Of a stretch of 25,107 bases of DNA, positions 1-7,879 are shown piece by piece (within the stretch, counting starts at the first letter, position 1; each line of letters starts with the position of its first letter). The notes beneath the pieces were generated by a model, which made no database searches, was not told where the DNA came from, and saw only the letters and a program-made list of their open reading frames with translations. The stretch comes from Candidatus Bathyarchaeota archaeon (GTDB lineage Archaea; Thermoproteota; Bathyarchaeia; TCS64; B23). The position numbers and the translations under genes are program-made. The stretch is taken from assembly GCA_029259285.1 (NCBI GenBank), contig JAPDJB010000020.1, positions 1 to 25,107 of the forward strand. Direction: 5' to 3'.

Positions 1-694
1 TGAGGGGAGGGTCTTCTCCAAGAGCAGGGGATACGTCATCTGGGTTGAGGACGACTATCTAAACGAGGGACTCGACCCAGATGCGCTGAGATACTACGTC
101 GTCTCCTATACGGGGCATGTCAGGGACTTGGACTTCAGCTGGAGAACCTACGCCGAGAAGGTGAACCATGAGCTGGTAGCAACCCTCGGAAACTTCCTCT
201 ATAGGGCGCTGCTCTTCGCAAAGAGGAATTACGGCGTCATCCCCGAGGGAGACGTGGAGGGGGATGTCAAAGCCGTCGTGGAGAAAGCCATAATTGAGAT
301 TAGACATGGACTCGATGAATACGAGTTTAAGAGGGTGGTGGACGCCGTTTTGACGGTCGCCTCCTATGGAAACCGATATCTACAGGAGGGGGAGCCGTGG
401 AGGCGTATTAAGACCGATCCCGAGGCGGCTAAGCTGATCATCCATAACGCCCTATGGCTGGCTAAGGCGATAGCGGTTTTGATGGAGCCCATTATGCCCT
501 TCAAGGCCTTGGAGCTCTGGAGGCAGCTCGGCTATGGTGAACGGGAGAATGTCCCACTGAAGGAGGCTTTGGCTCCCCTAGAGGTCGGCCTCAAGCTGGG
601 CGTTCCAAAACCGCTCTTCGAGAAGATTCCGGAGGAGAAGGTGGAGGAGCTCTCGGAGCGGATTGCGGGGAGGGTTAGAGAGGCTGGGGGATGA
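1..694 (+). CDS. metG: Methionyl-tRNA synthetase, C-terminal part (5' truncated)
   Basis: Class I aminoacyl-tRNA synthetase that charges tRNA-Met; the window holds only the last ~230 residues. The reading frame is already open at base 2. The visible sequence begins with the KMSKS-loop equivalent (VFSKSRG, bases 11-31), followed by IWVEDDYL and LDPDALRYYV, which matches the archaeal MetRS pattern of KFSKSRG followed by a D-x-LRYY helix. The all-alpha anticodon-binding domain follows, including an NFLYRALLF helix and an LMEPIMPFKALELW segment typical of MetRS. It ends with a short tail and no C-terminal EMAP-type tRNA-binding domain; in archaea that domain is often a separate gene. The stop overlaps the next start as ATGA, so the PHP gene is translationally coupled. 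Identification is confident; the catalytic Rossmann half lies outside the window. Confidence 0.95.
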   Translation, partial: EGRVFSKSRGYVIWVEDDYLNEGLDPDALRYYVVSYTGHVRDLDFSWRTYAEKVNHELVATLGNFLYRALLFAKRNYGVIPEGDVEGDVKAVVEKAIIEIRHGLDEYEFKRVVDAVLTVASYGNRYLQEGEPWRRIKTDPEAAKLIIHNALWLAKAIAVLMEPIMPFKALELWRQLGYGERENVPLKEALAPLEVGLKLGVPKPLFEKIPEEKVEELSERIAGRVREAGG

Positions 695-1323
695 GGCTTC
701 GCATAGATCTCCACGTCCACACAATTCATAGCGGCGACTCCGTGGTCACCCTTGGAGAGGCGTTAGATTGGTGTAGGCGGAGAGGTCTAGACGGATTCGC
801 CGTAACGGATCATGACACCGTGGAGGGGCTGAGTGAAATACCAGACGTGGATGACTGTGTAGTCATACCTGGCGTGGAGGTCTCAGCTAGGGGAGGGCAT
901 ATCCTAGCTCTAGGCGTGGAGGAGCCTATACCAAAGGGGCTATCCATAGCCGAGACAGTTGATCTAATCGCTGAGCAGGGAGCCGTCTCCATTATCGCCC
1001 ATCCCTACGCCCCTCTAAAGAGCTGGGTCGACGCAGATGAGCTGGATGGCATCCCCCTCGACGCCGTCGAGGTGGCTAACTCCACGCAGATACCCTATAG
1101 ATGGATATTAAAGAGAAATAGGGAGCTGGCTAGGAGACTTGGCTTACCGGAGACTGGTGGAAGCGACGCCCACGCCCCATGGGTCATCGGCCTGGCATAC
1201 ACCCTCATAGAGGCCGAGGAGAGGAGCCTAGACGCCATCCTAAAGGCCATCAAGCAGGGGAGAACCCAGGCCGCTGGGAGAGGCCTCAAACCCCTAGAAA
1301 GGCTGAGGCTCCTCCTACGCTGA
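691..1323 (+). CDS. PHP-domain metal-dependent phosphoesterase
   Basis: A 210-residue stand-alone PHP domain, a metal-dependent phosphoesterase fold of the kind found in histidinol phosphatase, polymerase X/III PHP domains and nucleoside 3',5'-bisphosphate phosphatases. Metal ligands are visible in order: H8 and H10 (DLHVHT), D40-H41-D42 (TDHDT), E63 (GVEVS), H70, H104 (IIAHPYAP), and D159/H161 (GGSDAH). All expected motifs are present, so it should be catalytically competent. It starts on the ATG inside the ATGA overlap with metG. Its length fits the short archaeal PHP family (COG0613/COG1387-like) with no extra domain. The substrate cannot be read from sequence; DNA ends, RNA or a small phosphate ester are all possible. 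It ends 2 nt before the convergent ftsZ stop. Confidence 0.88.
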   Translation: MRLRIDLHVHTIHSGDSVVTLGEALDWCRRRGLDGFAVTDHDTVEGLSEIPDVDDCVVIPGVEVSARGGHILALGVEEPIPKGLSIAETVDLIAEQGAVSIIAHPYAPLKSWVDADELDGIPLDAVEVANSTQIPYRWILKRNRELARRLGLPETGGSDAHAPWVIGLAYTLIEAEERSLDAILKAIKQGRTQAAGRGLKPLERLRLLLR

Positions 1324-1325
1324 GA

Positions 1326-2456
1326 TCACCAATCCCTCTGCTCCATCTGATACAGGTTGAGATCCAACCCCAGAGGCTTCTCAGGGCCAGCGTAGGGCTC
1401 CAAGTTATAGAGGTTAGGCTCCAGGAAGAGGTATCCAGCGAGGATCTGGGGGGACTTAACCCCCGTGAGTATTAGGGTCACCCTGAGAAGGTTGTTGAGC
1501 GCGGGGTTGACTCTCGCGCCCCAGATGACCATCGCCCCCTCATCCATAAGCTCCGTGACGTATTCCGCGGCTCTAACAGCCTCGCTTAGGCTCATATCGG
1601 TGCCGCCGCTGATGTGGATTAGGGCGCCGCTCGCCCCCTTATAGTCGACGTCGAGCAGCACGTGGTTGAGGGCGTTCTGAGCCGCCTCCTCGGCCCGCCG
1701 CTCTCCCTCGCCTTGGCCTACGCCTACGATGGCGACGTCCCCCCTGGACATGATGGTCTTGAAGTCGGCGAAGTCGAGGTTTATGAGGCTTGGAACAGCT
1801 ATGGTCTCAACGATGCCCTTGACCATGTTCGCCAGAATCCTATCTGCGACGGCGAAGGCTGAGTCGAGCGGCAGCTCTGGGACTACCTCCATCAACTTAT
1901 TGTTATCTATGATGACGGTTGTATGGGCCGACCTCCTCATCTCATTGAGGCCCATGAGGGCGTACTCGAAGCGCCCCTTCTCATGTTTGAAGGGCATGGT
2001 GACCACGCCGATGACGATCGCCCCACATCTCCTGGCGATCTCCGCGATGACGGGAGCCGCGCCGGTTCCCGTTCCACCACCCATGCCAGCTGTGACGAAG
2101 ACGATATCCATACCCGAGAGGAGCTCCTCCATCTCATCGGAGCTCTCAAGCATAGCCTCCCTCCCAACATCGGGCATGTTACCCGCGCCAAAGCCTCGGG
2201 TTATCCGCCTCCCTATTAAGATCTTCCTATGAGCCCTCACCATCTCAAGGTGCTGCATATCGGTGTTAACCGCGATGCACTCCGCCCCCTCAACGCCCAG
2301 CCTCATCAATCTATTGATGGTGTTGTTTCCACATCCACCCACACCCACGATGGCGATCCGGCATTCCCCAGGCTTCTTAAGGTCCTCTCCCCTCCCCCTC
2401 CTAAATTTGAGAGCTCTCTCCATCAACATCTCCTTGAACCCCCATTGATGTCTCAT
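1326..2456 (-). CDS. ftsZ: Cell division protein FtsZ
   Basis: Tubulin-family GTPase that polymerises into the division ring. An N-terminal extension of about 30 basic residues is followed by the Rossmann GTPase domain with IAIVGVGGCGNN (34-45), NTD (64-66), the tubulin signature GGGTGTG (126-132), and the synergy (T7) loop NLDFAD (226-231), whose acidic residues complete the catalytic site of the neighbouring subunit. Total length of 376 is normal. The C-terminal tail is short, ending in LGLDLNLYQMEQRDW, a candidate peptide for binding a membrane anchor. Two starts are possible: ATG at 2456, or ATG at 2423 (residue 13), which has an AAGGAG ribosome-binding site 6 nt upstream. Divergent from the methylthiotransferase gene across a 343-nt gap; convergent with the PHP gene. 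Confidence 0.96.
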   Translation of the reverse strand: MRHQWGFKEMLMERALKFRRGRGEDLKKPGECRIAIVGVGGCGNNTINRLMRLGVEGAECIAVNTDMQHLEMVRAHRKILIGRRITRGFGAGNMPDVGREAMLESSDEMEELLSGMDIVFVTAGMGGGTGTGAAPVIAEIARRCGAIVIGVVTMPFKHEKGRFEYALMGLNEMRRSAHTTVIIDNNKLMEVVPELPLDSAFAVADRILANMVKGIVETIAVPSLINLDFADFKTIMSRGDVAIVGVGQGEGERRAEEAAQNALNHVLLDVDYKGASGALIHISGGTDMSLSEAVRAAEYVTELMDEGAMVIWGARVNPALNNLLRVTLILTGVKSPQILAGYLFLEPNLYNLEPYAGPEKPLGLDLNLYQMEQRDW

Positions 2457-2717
2457 GAATTCCGGATGTTTCTATGAGGCTCAATAATATCGCGATTGAA
2501 TAAGACTTAGAGGTAGATAACCTCTGGGAAACGAGTCTCCGACGAGTTTTATATCTCTGAATCAATTTTCTAAACTATATTATGGATGATTGCTTATATC
2601 CTGTTGAGAGCGTGGGGTAGGGCATCGCCTGGGATTCGAGGATGGTCGTATAATAGTCTATTATGGAGGTAATGGAAGGCCTTGAGAGGCCTCTAAGTTA
2701 ATTGATACATCCAAAGG

Positions 2718-2735
2718 GGAGATCGCCTGATCTCC
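2718..2735. repeat. Perfect inverted repeat (7-bp stem, 4-nt loop)
   Basis: GGAGATC, loop GCCT, GATCTCC, sitting 65-82 nt upstream of the methylthiotransferase start. It could be an operator for a dimeric regulator or an RNA hairpin. Read on the minus strand it is equally symmetric, so strand cannot be assigned. Confidence 0.55.
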
Positions 2736-2765
2736 GAGGCCATAAAAATCTCCTCGATGAGAGGC

Positions 2766-2773
2766 CTTTATCT
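2766..2773 (+). promoter_or_regulatory. Candidate TATA box of the methylthiotransferase gene
   Basis: CTTTATCT is centred about 30 nt upstream of the TTG start at 2800. That is the spacing expected if transcription begins at or very near the start codon (leaderless mRNA), in agreement with the absence of a GGAGG-like site before the TTG. Confidence 0.45.
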
Positions 2774-2799
2774 TAGAGCCCCACCACACCATATATGGC

Positions 2800-4080
2800 T
2801 TGGCGAGGATATATGGGGAGGTCTACGGCTGCAGCATGAATATGGCGGACTATGAGATCGCCCTAGGCCTCTTAAAGGAGGCTGGGCATGTCATCGTCGA
2901 ATCCCCAGAGTCCGCTGAGATCCTCATGATCTTCACTTGCATCGTCAAGACGCCGACGGAGAGGAAGATGCTGAGGAGGATCAGGGAGCTGAGGACTCTG
3001 GGTAAGCCCCTGATCATCGCTGGATGTATGCCTGAGGCTGAGAGGTCTCTCATCGAGTCTGAGGCCCCTGAGGCTTCTCTCCTTGGGCCCGACGACCTCC
3101 TCAGCGTCGTGGATGTGGTGGAGGCCGCCCTCAGGGGAGAGCGGCGAGTGCTCATCGGAGGGGAGATGGGGAAGACCCTCCTCCCAAGGGTGAGGAGGAA
3201 CCCGGTCATCCACATCGCCCCCATAGCCTCAGGCTGCCTCGGCGAGTGCAGCTATTGTATAGTGAGGCGGGCTAGGGGGTGGCTGAGGTCTTATCCAGCT
3301 GAGGAGATCGTCGAGGATGTCAGGAGGGCGCTGGGGGAGGGCTGTAGGGAGATCTGGGTTACGGCTGAGGATACCGCCGCCTATAGATGGAGGGGGCTGA
3401 GGCTTCCAGATCTATTGGAGATGCTGTCGGGTCTTGATGGACGCTTCTACATCAGGGTTGGGATGATGACGCCGAATCAGGCTTTGGAGATGCTCGACGA
3501 TCTCATCGAGGCGTATAGGTCGCCGAAGGTCTTCAAATTCTTACATCTCCCCGTTCAATCGGGCAGCGATGAGGTCTTGAGGCGTATGAGGCGTCGATAC
3601 ACCATTGAGGAGTTCAAATATATCGTCTCCAGATTCAGGGAGGCCCACCCCGAATTGACGCTGTCAACTGACGTCATCTGTGGCTTCCCAGGTGAAACCG
3701 AGGAGGACTTCCAGCAGACCCTACGGCTGCTGGAGGAGGTGAGGCCCGATGTCCTCAACATCTCCAGGTTCTGGCCCAGACCTGGAACCGAGGCCGCAGA
3801 GATGGAGGGGCAGCTCCATGGACGTGAGACGAAGCGTCGCAGCCGAATAATGACGGAGCTGTGGAGACGTCTCAGCCTCGAATCCGGCTCCAGATGGATC
3901 GGGTGGAGGGGTGAGGCCCTCGTCGACGAGTATGGCCGAGGCGAAACCCTCGTGGCGAGAAACTACACCTACAGGCCGATAGTCTTCAAGGCTCAGGCCA
4001 AGCTGGGTGAATTCATAGAGGTGGAGATAAAGGAGGCCAGAGTCGGCTACCTCATCGGGGAATTCCTCCAGATAATATAA
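2800..4080 (+). CDS. Archaeal-type tRNA threonylcarbamoyladenosine (t6A37) methylthiotransferase
   Basis: Radical-SAM enzyme of the MiaB/MtaB/CDKAL1 family that converts t6A37 to ms2t6A37 in tRNAs reading ANN codons. 426 residues in three domains: UPF0004 with the three auxiliary [4Fe-4S] ligands C11 (YGCSMN), C47 and C76; the radical-SAM core with C146, C150 and C153 (CLGECSYC), followed by the conserved HLPVQSGSDEVLRRMRRRY and a TDVICGFPGET segment; and a C-terminal TRAM domain (about 360-426). The start is TTG: the frame is open only from 2761, with no earlier ATG, GTG or TTG, and Cys11 must be included. A weak second reading is MiaB itself, but the archaeal-type sequence and lack of i6A in archaea favour t6A. 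Likely transcribed alone or with the next gene. Confidence 0.92.
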   Translation: MARIYGEVYGCSMNMADYEIALGLLKEAGHVIVESPESAEILMIFTCIVKTPTERKMLRRIRELRTLGKPLIIAGCMPEAERSLIESEAPEASLLGPDDLLSVVDVVEAALRGERRVLIGGEMGKTLLPRVRRNPVIHIAPIASGCLGECSYCIVRRARGWLRSYPAEEIVEDVRRALGEGCREIWVTAEDTAAYRWRGLRLPDLLEMLSGLDGRFYIRVGMMTPNQALEMLDDLIEAYRSPKVFKFLHLPVQSGSDEVLRRMRRRYTIEEFKYIVSRFREAHPELTLSTDVICGFPGETEEDFQQTLRLLEEVRPDVLNISRFWPRPGTEAAEMEGQLHGRETKRRSRIMTELWRRLSLESGSRWIGWRGEALVDEYGRGETLVARNYTYRPIVFKAQAKLGEFIEVEIKEARVGYLIGEFLQII

Positions 4081-4141
4081 TGGTGAAGTTCCCCAGAGGT
4101 TTCTTAAAATAAATTTTCCTTTATACGATGTCGGGAGCTCC

Positions 4142-4663
4142 ATGAGGGATGTGGTTAGATTTATCCTCTCCGCCCTCCTCTGGCTCGCCGTCATCCCCAT
4201 CCTCCTCGTCTGGATGGGCTTCTACATCGACGGCCTCCTAAGGCTCCCATCCATAGGCTGGCCTCTCCTCCATCGCCTCCTCATCGCCCTCCCCCTTCTC
4301 GCTCCAGGCCTCTATCTCTCAACGGCCTCCAACTATTATCTCTGGAGGGTTGGAGGCGGCTACGCCTGGGGCGATGTCTCACCCGAGGTGGAGACGAGGA
4401 GGCTTGTCACGGTCGGCCCCTACAGGTATATGAGGAACCCCATGATCCTCGGCTACACGCTGGTTATGTCGGCTGTCGGCCTCGTCGGCGGCAGCCCCTC
4501 AGCCACGGTTCTGCTGCCTTTGTTGGGTCTCGTCGGTGAGTGTGTCTGGATTAAGTTGGTTGAGGAGCCCCAATTGGAGGAGCGCTTCGGAGATGCCTAC
4601 AGGGAGTATCGTCGAAGAGTCCCCTTCCTCATACCTCTACCAGGTCGACGATGGGAGGATTAG
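4142..4663 (+). CDS. Membrane methyltransferase, isoprenylcysteine carboxyl methyltransferase/PEMT-like
   Basis: Integral-membrane SAM-dependent methyltransferase of 173 residues. Hydrophobic segments lie near residues 5-26, 35-60 and about 110-140. The C-terminal half carries the family signature: GPYRYMRNPMILGY, then EEPQLEERFGDAYREYRRRVPFLIP, in which the RNPM and EExxLxxxFGxxYxxY elements form the SAM and active site in ICMT and phospholipid methyltransferases. Archaeal members are generally of unknown substrate; a lipid head group or an isoprenoid-linked acceptor is plausible. ATG at 4142 has GGGAG about 5 nt upstream, and a TATA-like CTTTATAC lies near 4110. Its TAG stop interlocks with the convergent CoA-transferase TAA in the tetranucleotide TTAG. 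Confidence 0.82.
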   Translation: MRDVVRFILSALLWLAVIPILLVWMGFYIDGLLRLPSIGWPLLHRLLIALPLLAPGLYLSTASNYYLWRVGGGYAWGDVSPEVETRRLVTVGPYRYMRNPMILGYTLVMSAVGLVGGSPSATVLLPLLGLVGECVWIKLVEEPQLEERFGDAYREYRRRVPFLIPLPGRRWED

Positions 4664-5814
4664 GCTTCTCCGCCTATAACTCCCTCACGTCGGAGCTCCT
4701 CCAACTGCTCCTCGGTGTAGCCGAGTAGGTCTATGAGTATCTCCCTATTGTTCTGACCCAGAAGCGGAGCCGCCGTTGGATGGGGCGGAGAATACTTCGA
4801 GAATTTCACTGGGAAGTTCGTAGTCCACACCTTCCCAGCCTTTGGATGCTCCACCTCTATGAACATACCCCTCTCCCATAGATGTCTATCCCTCACAACC
4901 TCGTCGAGGTGATAGACCGGTGCAACTGGGACGCCTATGGAGACGAAGAACTCGACGGCCTCATCCCTCGTCATCTCCGCCACCCTACTCCTCACGAGCT
5001 CCTCGGTGACCTCCTCAACTCCGAAGGTCTCCCTCAGGCGGTCGAGAATCCTCGGCGAGTAGGCTGCCACCCTAATCCAGCCCCCATCCCCTGTCTCCAT
5101 GAGGCCCCCTATGCCAGGTGACGGATACTTCTCCCTCATCTCCCAAGGCTTCAAGCCGGAGAGCAGATAGCCCGTTATGGCTGTGTTGTAGGCCACCATG
5201 CAGTCGAGCTGTGCGACGTCGATCATCTGCCCCACACCGGTCTTATCCCTCATCCTGAGGGCCGCTATGATGGCCATGGCGGCCATAGTCCCCGGGCCGA
5301 GGTCGCCGTAGGCCTGAGCCATCTCTATCGGAGGCCCCTCGGGGTCTACGCCGTCCCCAGTCAGCCTCGTATGTCCACTCATCGCCTCAGCTATGGCTGC
5401 ATAAGAGCCTCTGCCGCTGTAGGGGCCATACTGGCCGAAGCCTGAGAGAGCTGCATAGATGATCCGTGGATTCACCTCCCTCAGGGTTTGATAGCTCAAT
5501 CCTAGCCTCTCCATCGTTCCAGGTCTAAAGTTCTCCACCACGACGTCTGAGATCTCGACGAGCTTCAGGAATATCTCACGGCCCTTTGGATGCTTGAGGT
5601 TTAGGGTTAAGTCCTTCTTGTTGAGGTTTAGATGGTGGAACGTATAGGTGGCGCCTCCGAAGAGGGGGCCGAAGCCTACTCTGTCTATGGCTCCCCAGGG
5701 AGGCTCGATCCTGATCACCTCAGCCCCCAGATAGGCTAGCATCATAGTGCACCAGGGGCCGAACCAGACATGGGTGAGGTCTAGAACCCGAATATCCTCA
5801 AGGGGGACCTTCAT
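4660..5814 (-). CDS. Class III (CaiB/BaiF, formyl-CoA transferase family) CoA-transferase
   Basis: Transfers CoA between carboxylic acids by way of an aspartyl-CoA anhydride. 384 residues, close to family length. N-terminal IRVLDLTHVWFGPWCTMMLA and LGAEVIRIEPPWG match the CoA-binding fold; VVENFRPGTMERLGL and NPRIIYAALSGFGQYGPY are strong family blocks. The presumed catalytic Asp is D171 in AQAYGDLGPG, aligned with D169 of formyl-CoA transferase. I chose ATG at 5814 because conserved sequence starts there, GGGGATC lies just upstream, and a longer frame to 5913 would run into the divergent oxidoreductase gene. The substrate is not readable. Divergence from a pyruvate-type oxidoreductase suggests acyl-CoA or 2-hydroxyacid metabolism, but that is inference. 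Confidence 0.9.
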   Translation of the reverse strand: MKVPLEDIRVLDLTHVWFGPWCTMMLAYLGAEVIRIEPPWGAIDRVGFGPLFGGATYTFHHLNLNKKDLTLNLKHPKGREIFLKLVEISDVVVENFRPGTMERLGLSYQTLREVNPRIIYAALSGFGQYGPYSGRGSYAAIAEAMSGHTRLTGDGVDPEGPPIEMAQAYGDLGPGTMAAMAIIAALRMRDKTGVGQMIDVAQLDCMVAYNTAITGYLLSGLKPWEMREKYPSPGIGGLMETGDGGWIRVAAYSPRILDRLRETFGVEEVTEELVRSRVAEMTRDEAVEFFVSIGVPVAPVYHLDEVVRDRHLWERGMFIEVEHPKAGKVWTTNFPVKFSKYSPPHPTAAPLLGQNNREILIDLLGYTEEQLEELRREGVIGGEA

Positions 5815-5840
5815 TTTGATCCCCTTTTGATATGAATCCT

Positions 5841-5850
5841 CGATATAAAG
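5841..5850. promoter_or_regulatory. Shared symmetric TATA box, CoA-transferase / oxidoreductase divergent promoter
   Basis: CGATATAAAG reads as ATATAAA on plus and CTTTATAT on minus and is the only good TATA-like element in the 78-nt gap. It lies about 32 nt before the minus-strand start (5814) and about 47 nt before the plus-strand start (5893). With initiation about 26 nt from the TATA centre, the leaders would be about 5 and 20 nt. Confidence 0.55.
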
Positions 5851-5892
5851 AGTTGACAACCCTTTTAAGAGGCTGGGAGGAGGTTTAGGGAA

Positions 5893-6711
5893 ATGATTGA
5901 GATCAGGTTCCACGGCAGAGGTGGACAGGGAGCTGTGACGGCCTCAAGACTCATCGCCGAGGCCGTCGCGAAGGAGGGGAAGTATGCCCAGGCAATACCG
6001 ATGTATGGAACGGAAAGGCGAGGCGCACCCGTGACGGCCTACGTCCGGATCGACTACAGACCCATTAGGCGTAGAGACCTAGTTCACGAGCCTGACATAG
6101 TGATAGTCATCGACCCTATTCTCAGCAGGAAGCCCTCCGTCGCAGCAGGCCTCAAATCTGGAGGACTGCTCCTCCTAAACTATCCCACGCCCCCAGAGGA
6201 GGTGGAGATCGGAGGAGACTTCATGGTCTCCACCGTCGATGCGACGACCATAGCCCTCGAGACCCTTGGTAGGCCGATCACGAACACAGCCGTCCTAGGC
6301 GCCTTCAGCAGGGTCACCGGCATAACCAAACTCAAGTCCCTGGAGGAGGCCATCCTGAAGAGGTTTCCAGGGGAGATCGGGAAGCGGAACGTAGAGGCCT
6401 TAAGGAGGGCCTATGAGGAGGTTCACCTGCCCAAGCCGGCTAAGGGCCCCCTGAGGCCTAGGGAGGAGGAGCCTCCCCACGTCACGGGCTACGGCGTCCT
6501 CAAGAGCGTCGCGGATTGGAGGGTTTTCAGACCCGTCGTCGACTTGGAGAAATGCGTCGGCTGCAGGCTCTGCTGGATATACTGCCCTGAGACCGCTATA
6601 AGCCTGGTAGATGAGAAGCCCATCATCGACTATGATAAGTGTAAGGGATGCGGCATCTGCGTCCATGAATGCCCTGTTAAGGCCATAGAATTCGTGAGGG
6701 AGAGCGTTTAG
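5893..6711 (+). CDS. porG: 2-oxoacid (pyruvate):ferredoxin oxidoreductase, fused gamma-delta subunit
   Basis: Electron-handling part of an enzyme that decarboxylates 2-oxoacids to acyl-CoA while reducing ferredoxin. Residues 1-180 are the gamma domain ([17 protein letters not shown], then [17 protein letters not shown], the CoA-pocket blocks). A linker of about 30 residues leads to a delta, two-cluster ferredoxin: C221, C224, C227 and C231 ([12 protein letters not shown]), and C250, C253, C256 and C260 ([12 protein letters not shown]). Gamma and delta are separate genes in Pyrococcus and many other archaea, so this is a fusion. Eight cysteines support two [4Fe-4S] clusters. The start at 5893 has a GGGAGGAGG site about 10 nt upstream. 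First of a three-gene operon; alpha follows with an 11-nt gap. Confidence 0.93.
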
Positions 6712-6722
6712 AGGTGAGAGAT

Positions 6723-7868
6723 ATGACGGTTGAGGTTATGGTTGGGAATAAGGCGGCTGCTACGGGCGCCAAGCTCTCCAGGGTTCAGGTGGCGGTGGCC
6801 TTCCCCGTCACGCCACAGACAACCATCGTTGAATACCTAAACGAGTTCATAACGAAGGGCGAGATGGACTGTGAGTTCATCAACGTTGAGGGGGAGTTAT
6901 CAGCCCAGGTGGTCGTCCAGGCTGCCTCAAGGATTGGAGCCAGAACCTTCTGCTGCACCTCAGGCCCAGGCTGCCTCTATATGCATCACCCCATGCATGA
7001 CACTTCAAGTCTCCGTCTCCCCGTCGTCATGGCGGTGGTTCATAGGGGTAATAAGGGTATGCAGCCCGACCATACAGACCTCATGTCCCATATCATGACG
7101 GGCTGGATTCAGTGGTATGTTGAGAATAATCAGGAGGTTTTGGACTCCATCATCATGGCCTATAGGGTTGCGGAGGATATGAGGGTGAGAATCCCCATAG
7201 CCGTCGGCTATGACGGATACATCCTCAGCTACACCGCCGAGCCGGTTGACGTCCCAGAGCAGGAGGAGGTCGACGACTTCCTGCCTCCCTATAAGCCGAC
7301 GCCCAGCCTCATGCCCGAGGACTTCGATCCAAAGGCCCCCCTATGGTGGAGGGTTCCATGGGAGGAGCATCACAAGGTCATCGTCGATGCGAAGGAGGTT
7401 ATCAAGGAGGTGAACGAGGAGTTCGGCAAGCGCTTCGGCCGCAGCTATGGAAACGGCCTGGTTGAGGAGTATAGATGTGAAGACGCTGAGGCCGTCATCG
7501 TGGCGATGGGAACCATAGCCAGCACAGCCAGGGATGCCATAGACAATCTCAAGGCTGAGGGTAAACCCATCGGATTGGTGAAGCTCAAATGCCTCGTGCC
7601 CTTCCCCTACGAGGATTTCCAGCGGATAGGAAGCGAGGTTAGGGCTATAGGGATGATAGACCGAAACGTCTGCCTCGGAGTCGGAGGCGTCGGCCACACC
7701 TTCATCAGAAACGCCATCTACGACCTGGAGGAGAGGCCAAAGGTTCTGGGATTCCACGCGGGCCTCGCGGGGAAGGAGGTGAAGGTGAGCGACATAGAGC
7801 GTATGGCTGAGAAGGTTCTCAAGGCGGCCAGGGGCGAGAGCGTCTCCCCCCTGGTTGAATGGGTTTAG
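6723..7868 (+). CDS. porA: 2-oxoacid (pyruvate):ferredoxin oxidoreductase alpha subunit
   Basis: Large structural and pyrimidine-binding subunit of the complex, 381 residues, normal for PorA. Visible blocks: VGNKAAATGAKLSRVQVAVAFPVTPQTTIVEYL (the GN-x-A-x-A and YPITPQT-type motif near residues 6-38), EGELSAQVVVQAASRIGARTFCCTSGPG (substrate and TPP-pyrimidine face), RGNKGMQPDHTDLM, and a transketolase C-terminal domain with VIVAMGTIASTARDAID and IGMIDRNVCLG. I start it at ATG 6723 because GAGGTGA lies 5 nt upstream, rather than at GTG 6714, which is part of that ribosome-binding site. The gene directly follows the gamma-delta gene, and its stop codon is embedded just before the beta gene's own GGAGGTGA site. 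Confidence 0.94.
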   Translation: MTVEVMVGNKAAATGAKLSRVQVAVAFPVTPQTTIVEYLNEFITKGEMDCEFINVEGELSAQVVVQAASRIGARTFCCTSGPGCLYMHHPMHDTSSLRLPVVMAVVHRGNKGMQPDHTDLMSHIMTGWIQWYVENNQEVLDSIIMAYRVAEDMRVRIPIAVGYDGYILSYTAEPVDVPEQEEVDDFLPPYKPTPSLMPEDFDPKAPLWWRVPWEEHHKVIVDAKEVIKEVNEEFGKRFGRSYGNGLVEEYRCEDAEAVIVAMGTIASTARDAIDNLKAEGKPIGLVKLKCLVPFPYEDFQRIGSEVRAIGMIDRNVCLGVGGVGHTFIRNAIYDLEERPKVLGFHAGLAGKEVKVSDIERMAEKVLKAARGESVSPLVEWV

Positions 7869-7879
7869 GAGGTGAGCAT

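Larger units (their letters stand above)
2457..2799. other. 343-nt divergent intergenic region between ftsZ and methylthiotransferase gene
   Basis: The longest non-coding stretch here and clearly more A+T-rich than its surroundings. TATA-like elements occur around 2549-2558 (minus-strand reading AGATATAAAA), 2483-2490 (minus, ATATTATT), 2742-2748 (plus, ATAAAAA) and 2766-2773 (plus, CTTTATCT). Inverted repeats: AGAGGT/ACCTCT (2509-2514 with 2520-2525), AGGCC/GGCCT (2677-2681 with 2688-2692) and a perfect 7-bp stem GGAGATC/GATCTCC (2718-2724 with 2729-2735, loop GCCT). The 9-mer GAGAGGCCT occurs at 2684 and 2759. I found no convincing ORF, tRNA or box C/D signature. It may be only promoters and leaders, or it may hold a small structured RNA. 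Confidence 0.6.

Noticed and set aside
532..1289. Minus-strand frames across metG and the PHP gene
   Set aside because: Antisense shadows of clear plus-strand genes, rich in Ser/Pro/Arg and without domains.
2590..2660. tRNA-like stretch in the ftsZ upstream gap (GTGGGGTAGGGCATCG, GGGATTCGAGG) with flanking TTATA/TATAA
   Set aside because: The would-be T-loop does not form a proper T-stem, and there is no anticodon arm or acceptor pairing; it does not fold as a tRNA on inspection.
2663..2741. Very short ORFs in the ftsZ gap, e.g. a 12-codon frame from ATG 2663 (plus) and a 16-codon frame from ATG 2741 (minus, with GAGGAG upstream)
   Set aside because: Too short to judge by codon use and not followed by a coupled gene; they could be leader peptides but nothing else supports this.
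5815..5913. Longer CoA-transferase N-terminus starting at 5913
   Set aside because: It would overlap the porG start and the shared TATA box; family similarity begins at residue 3-4 of the ATG 5814 protein.
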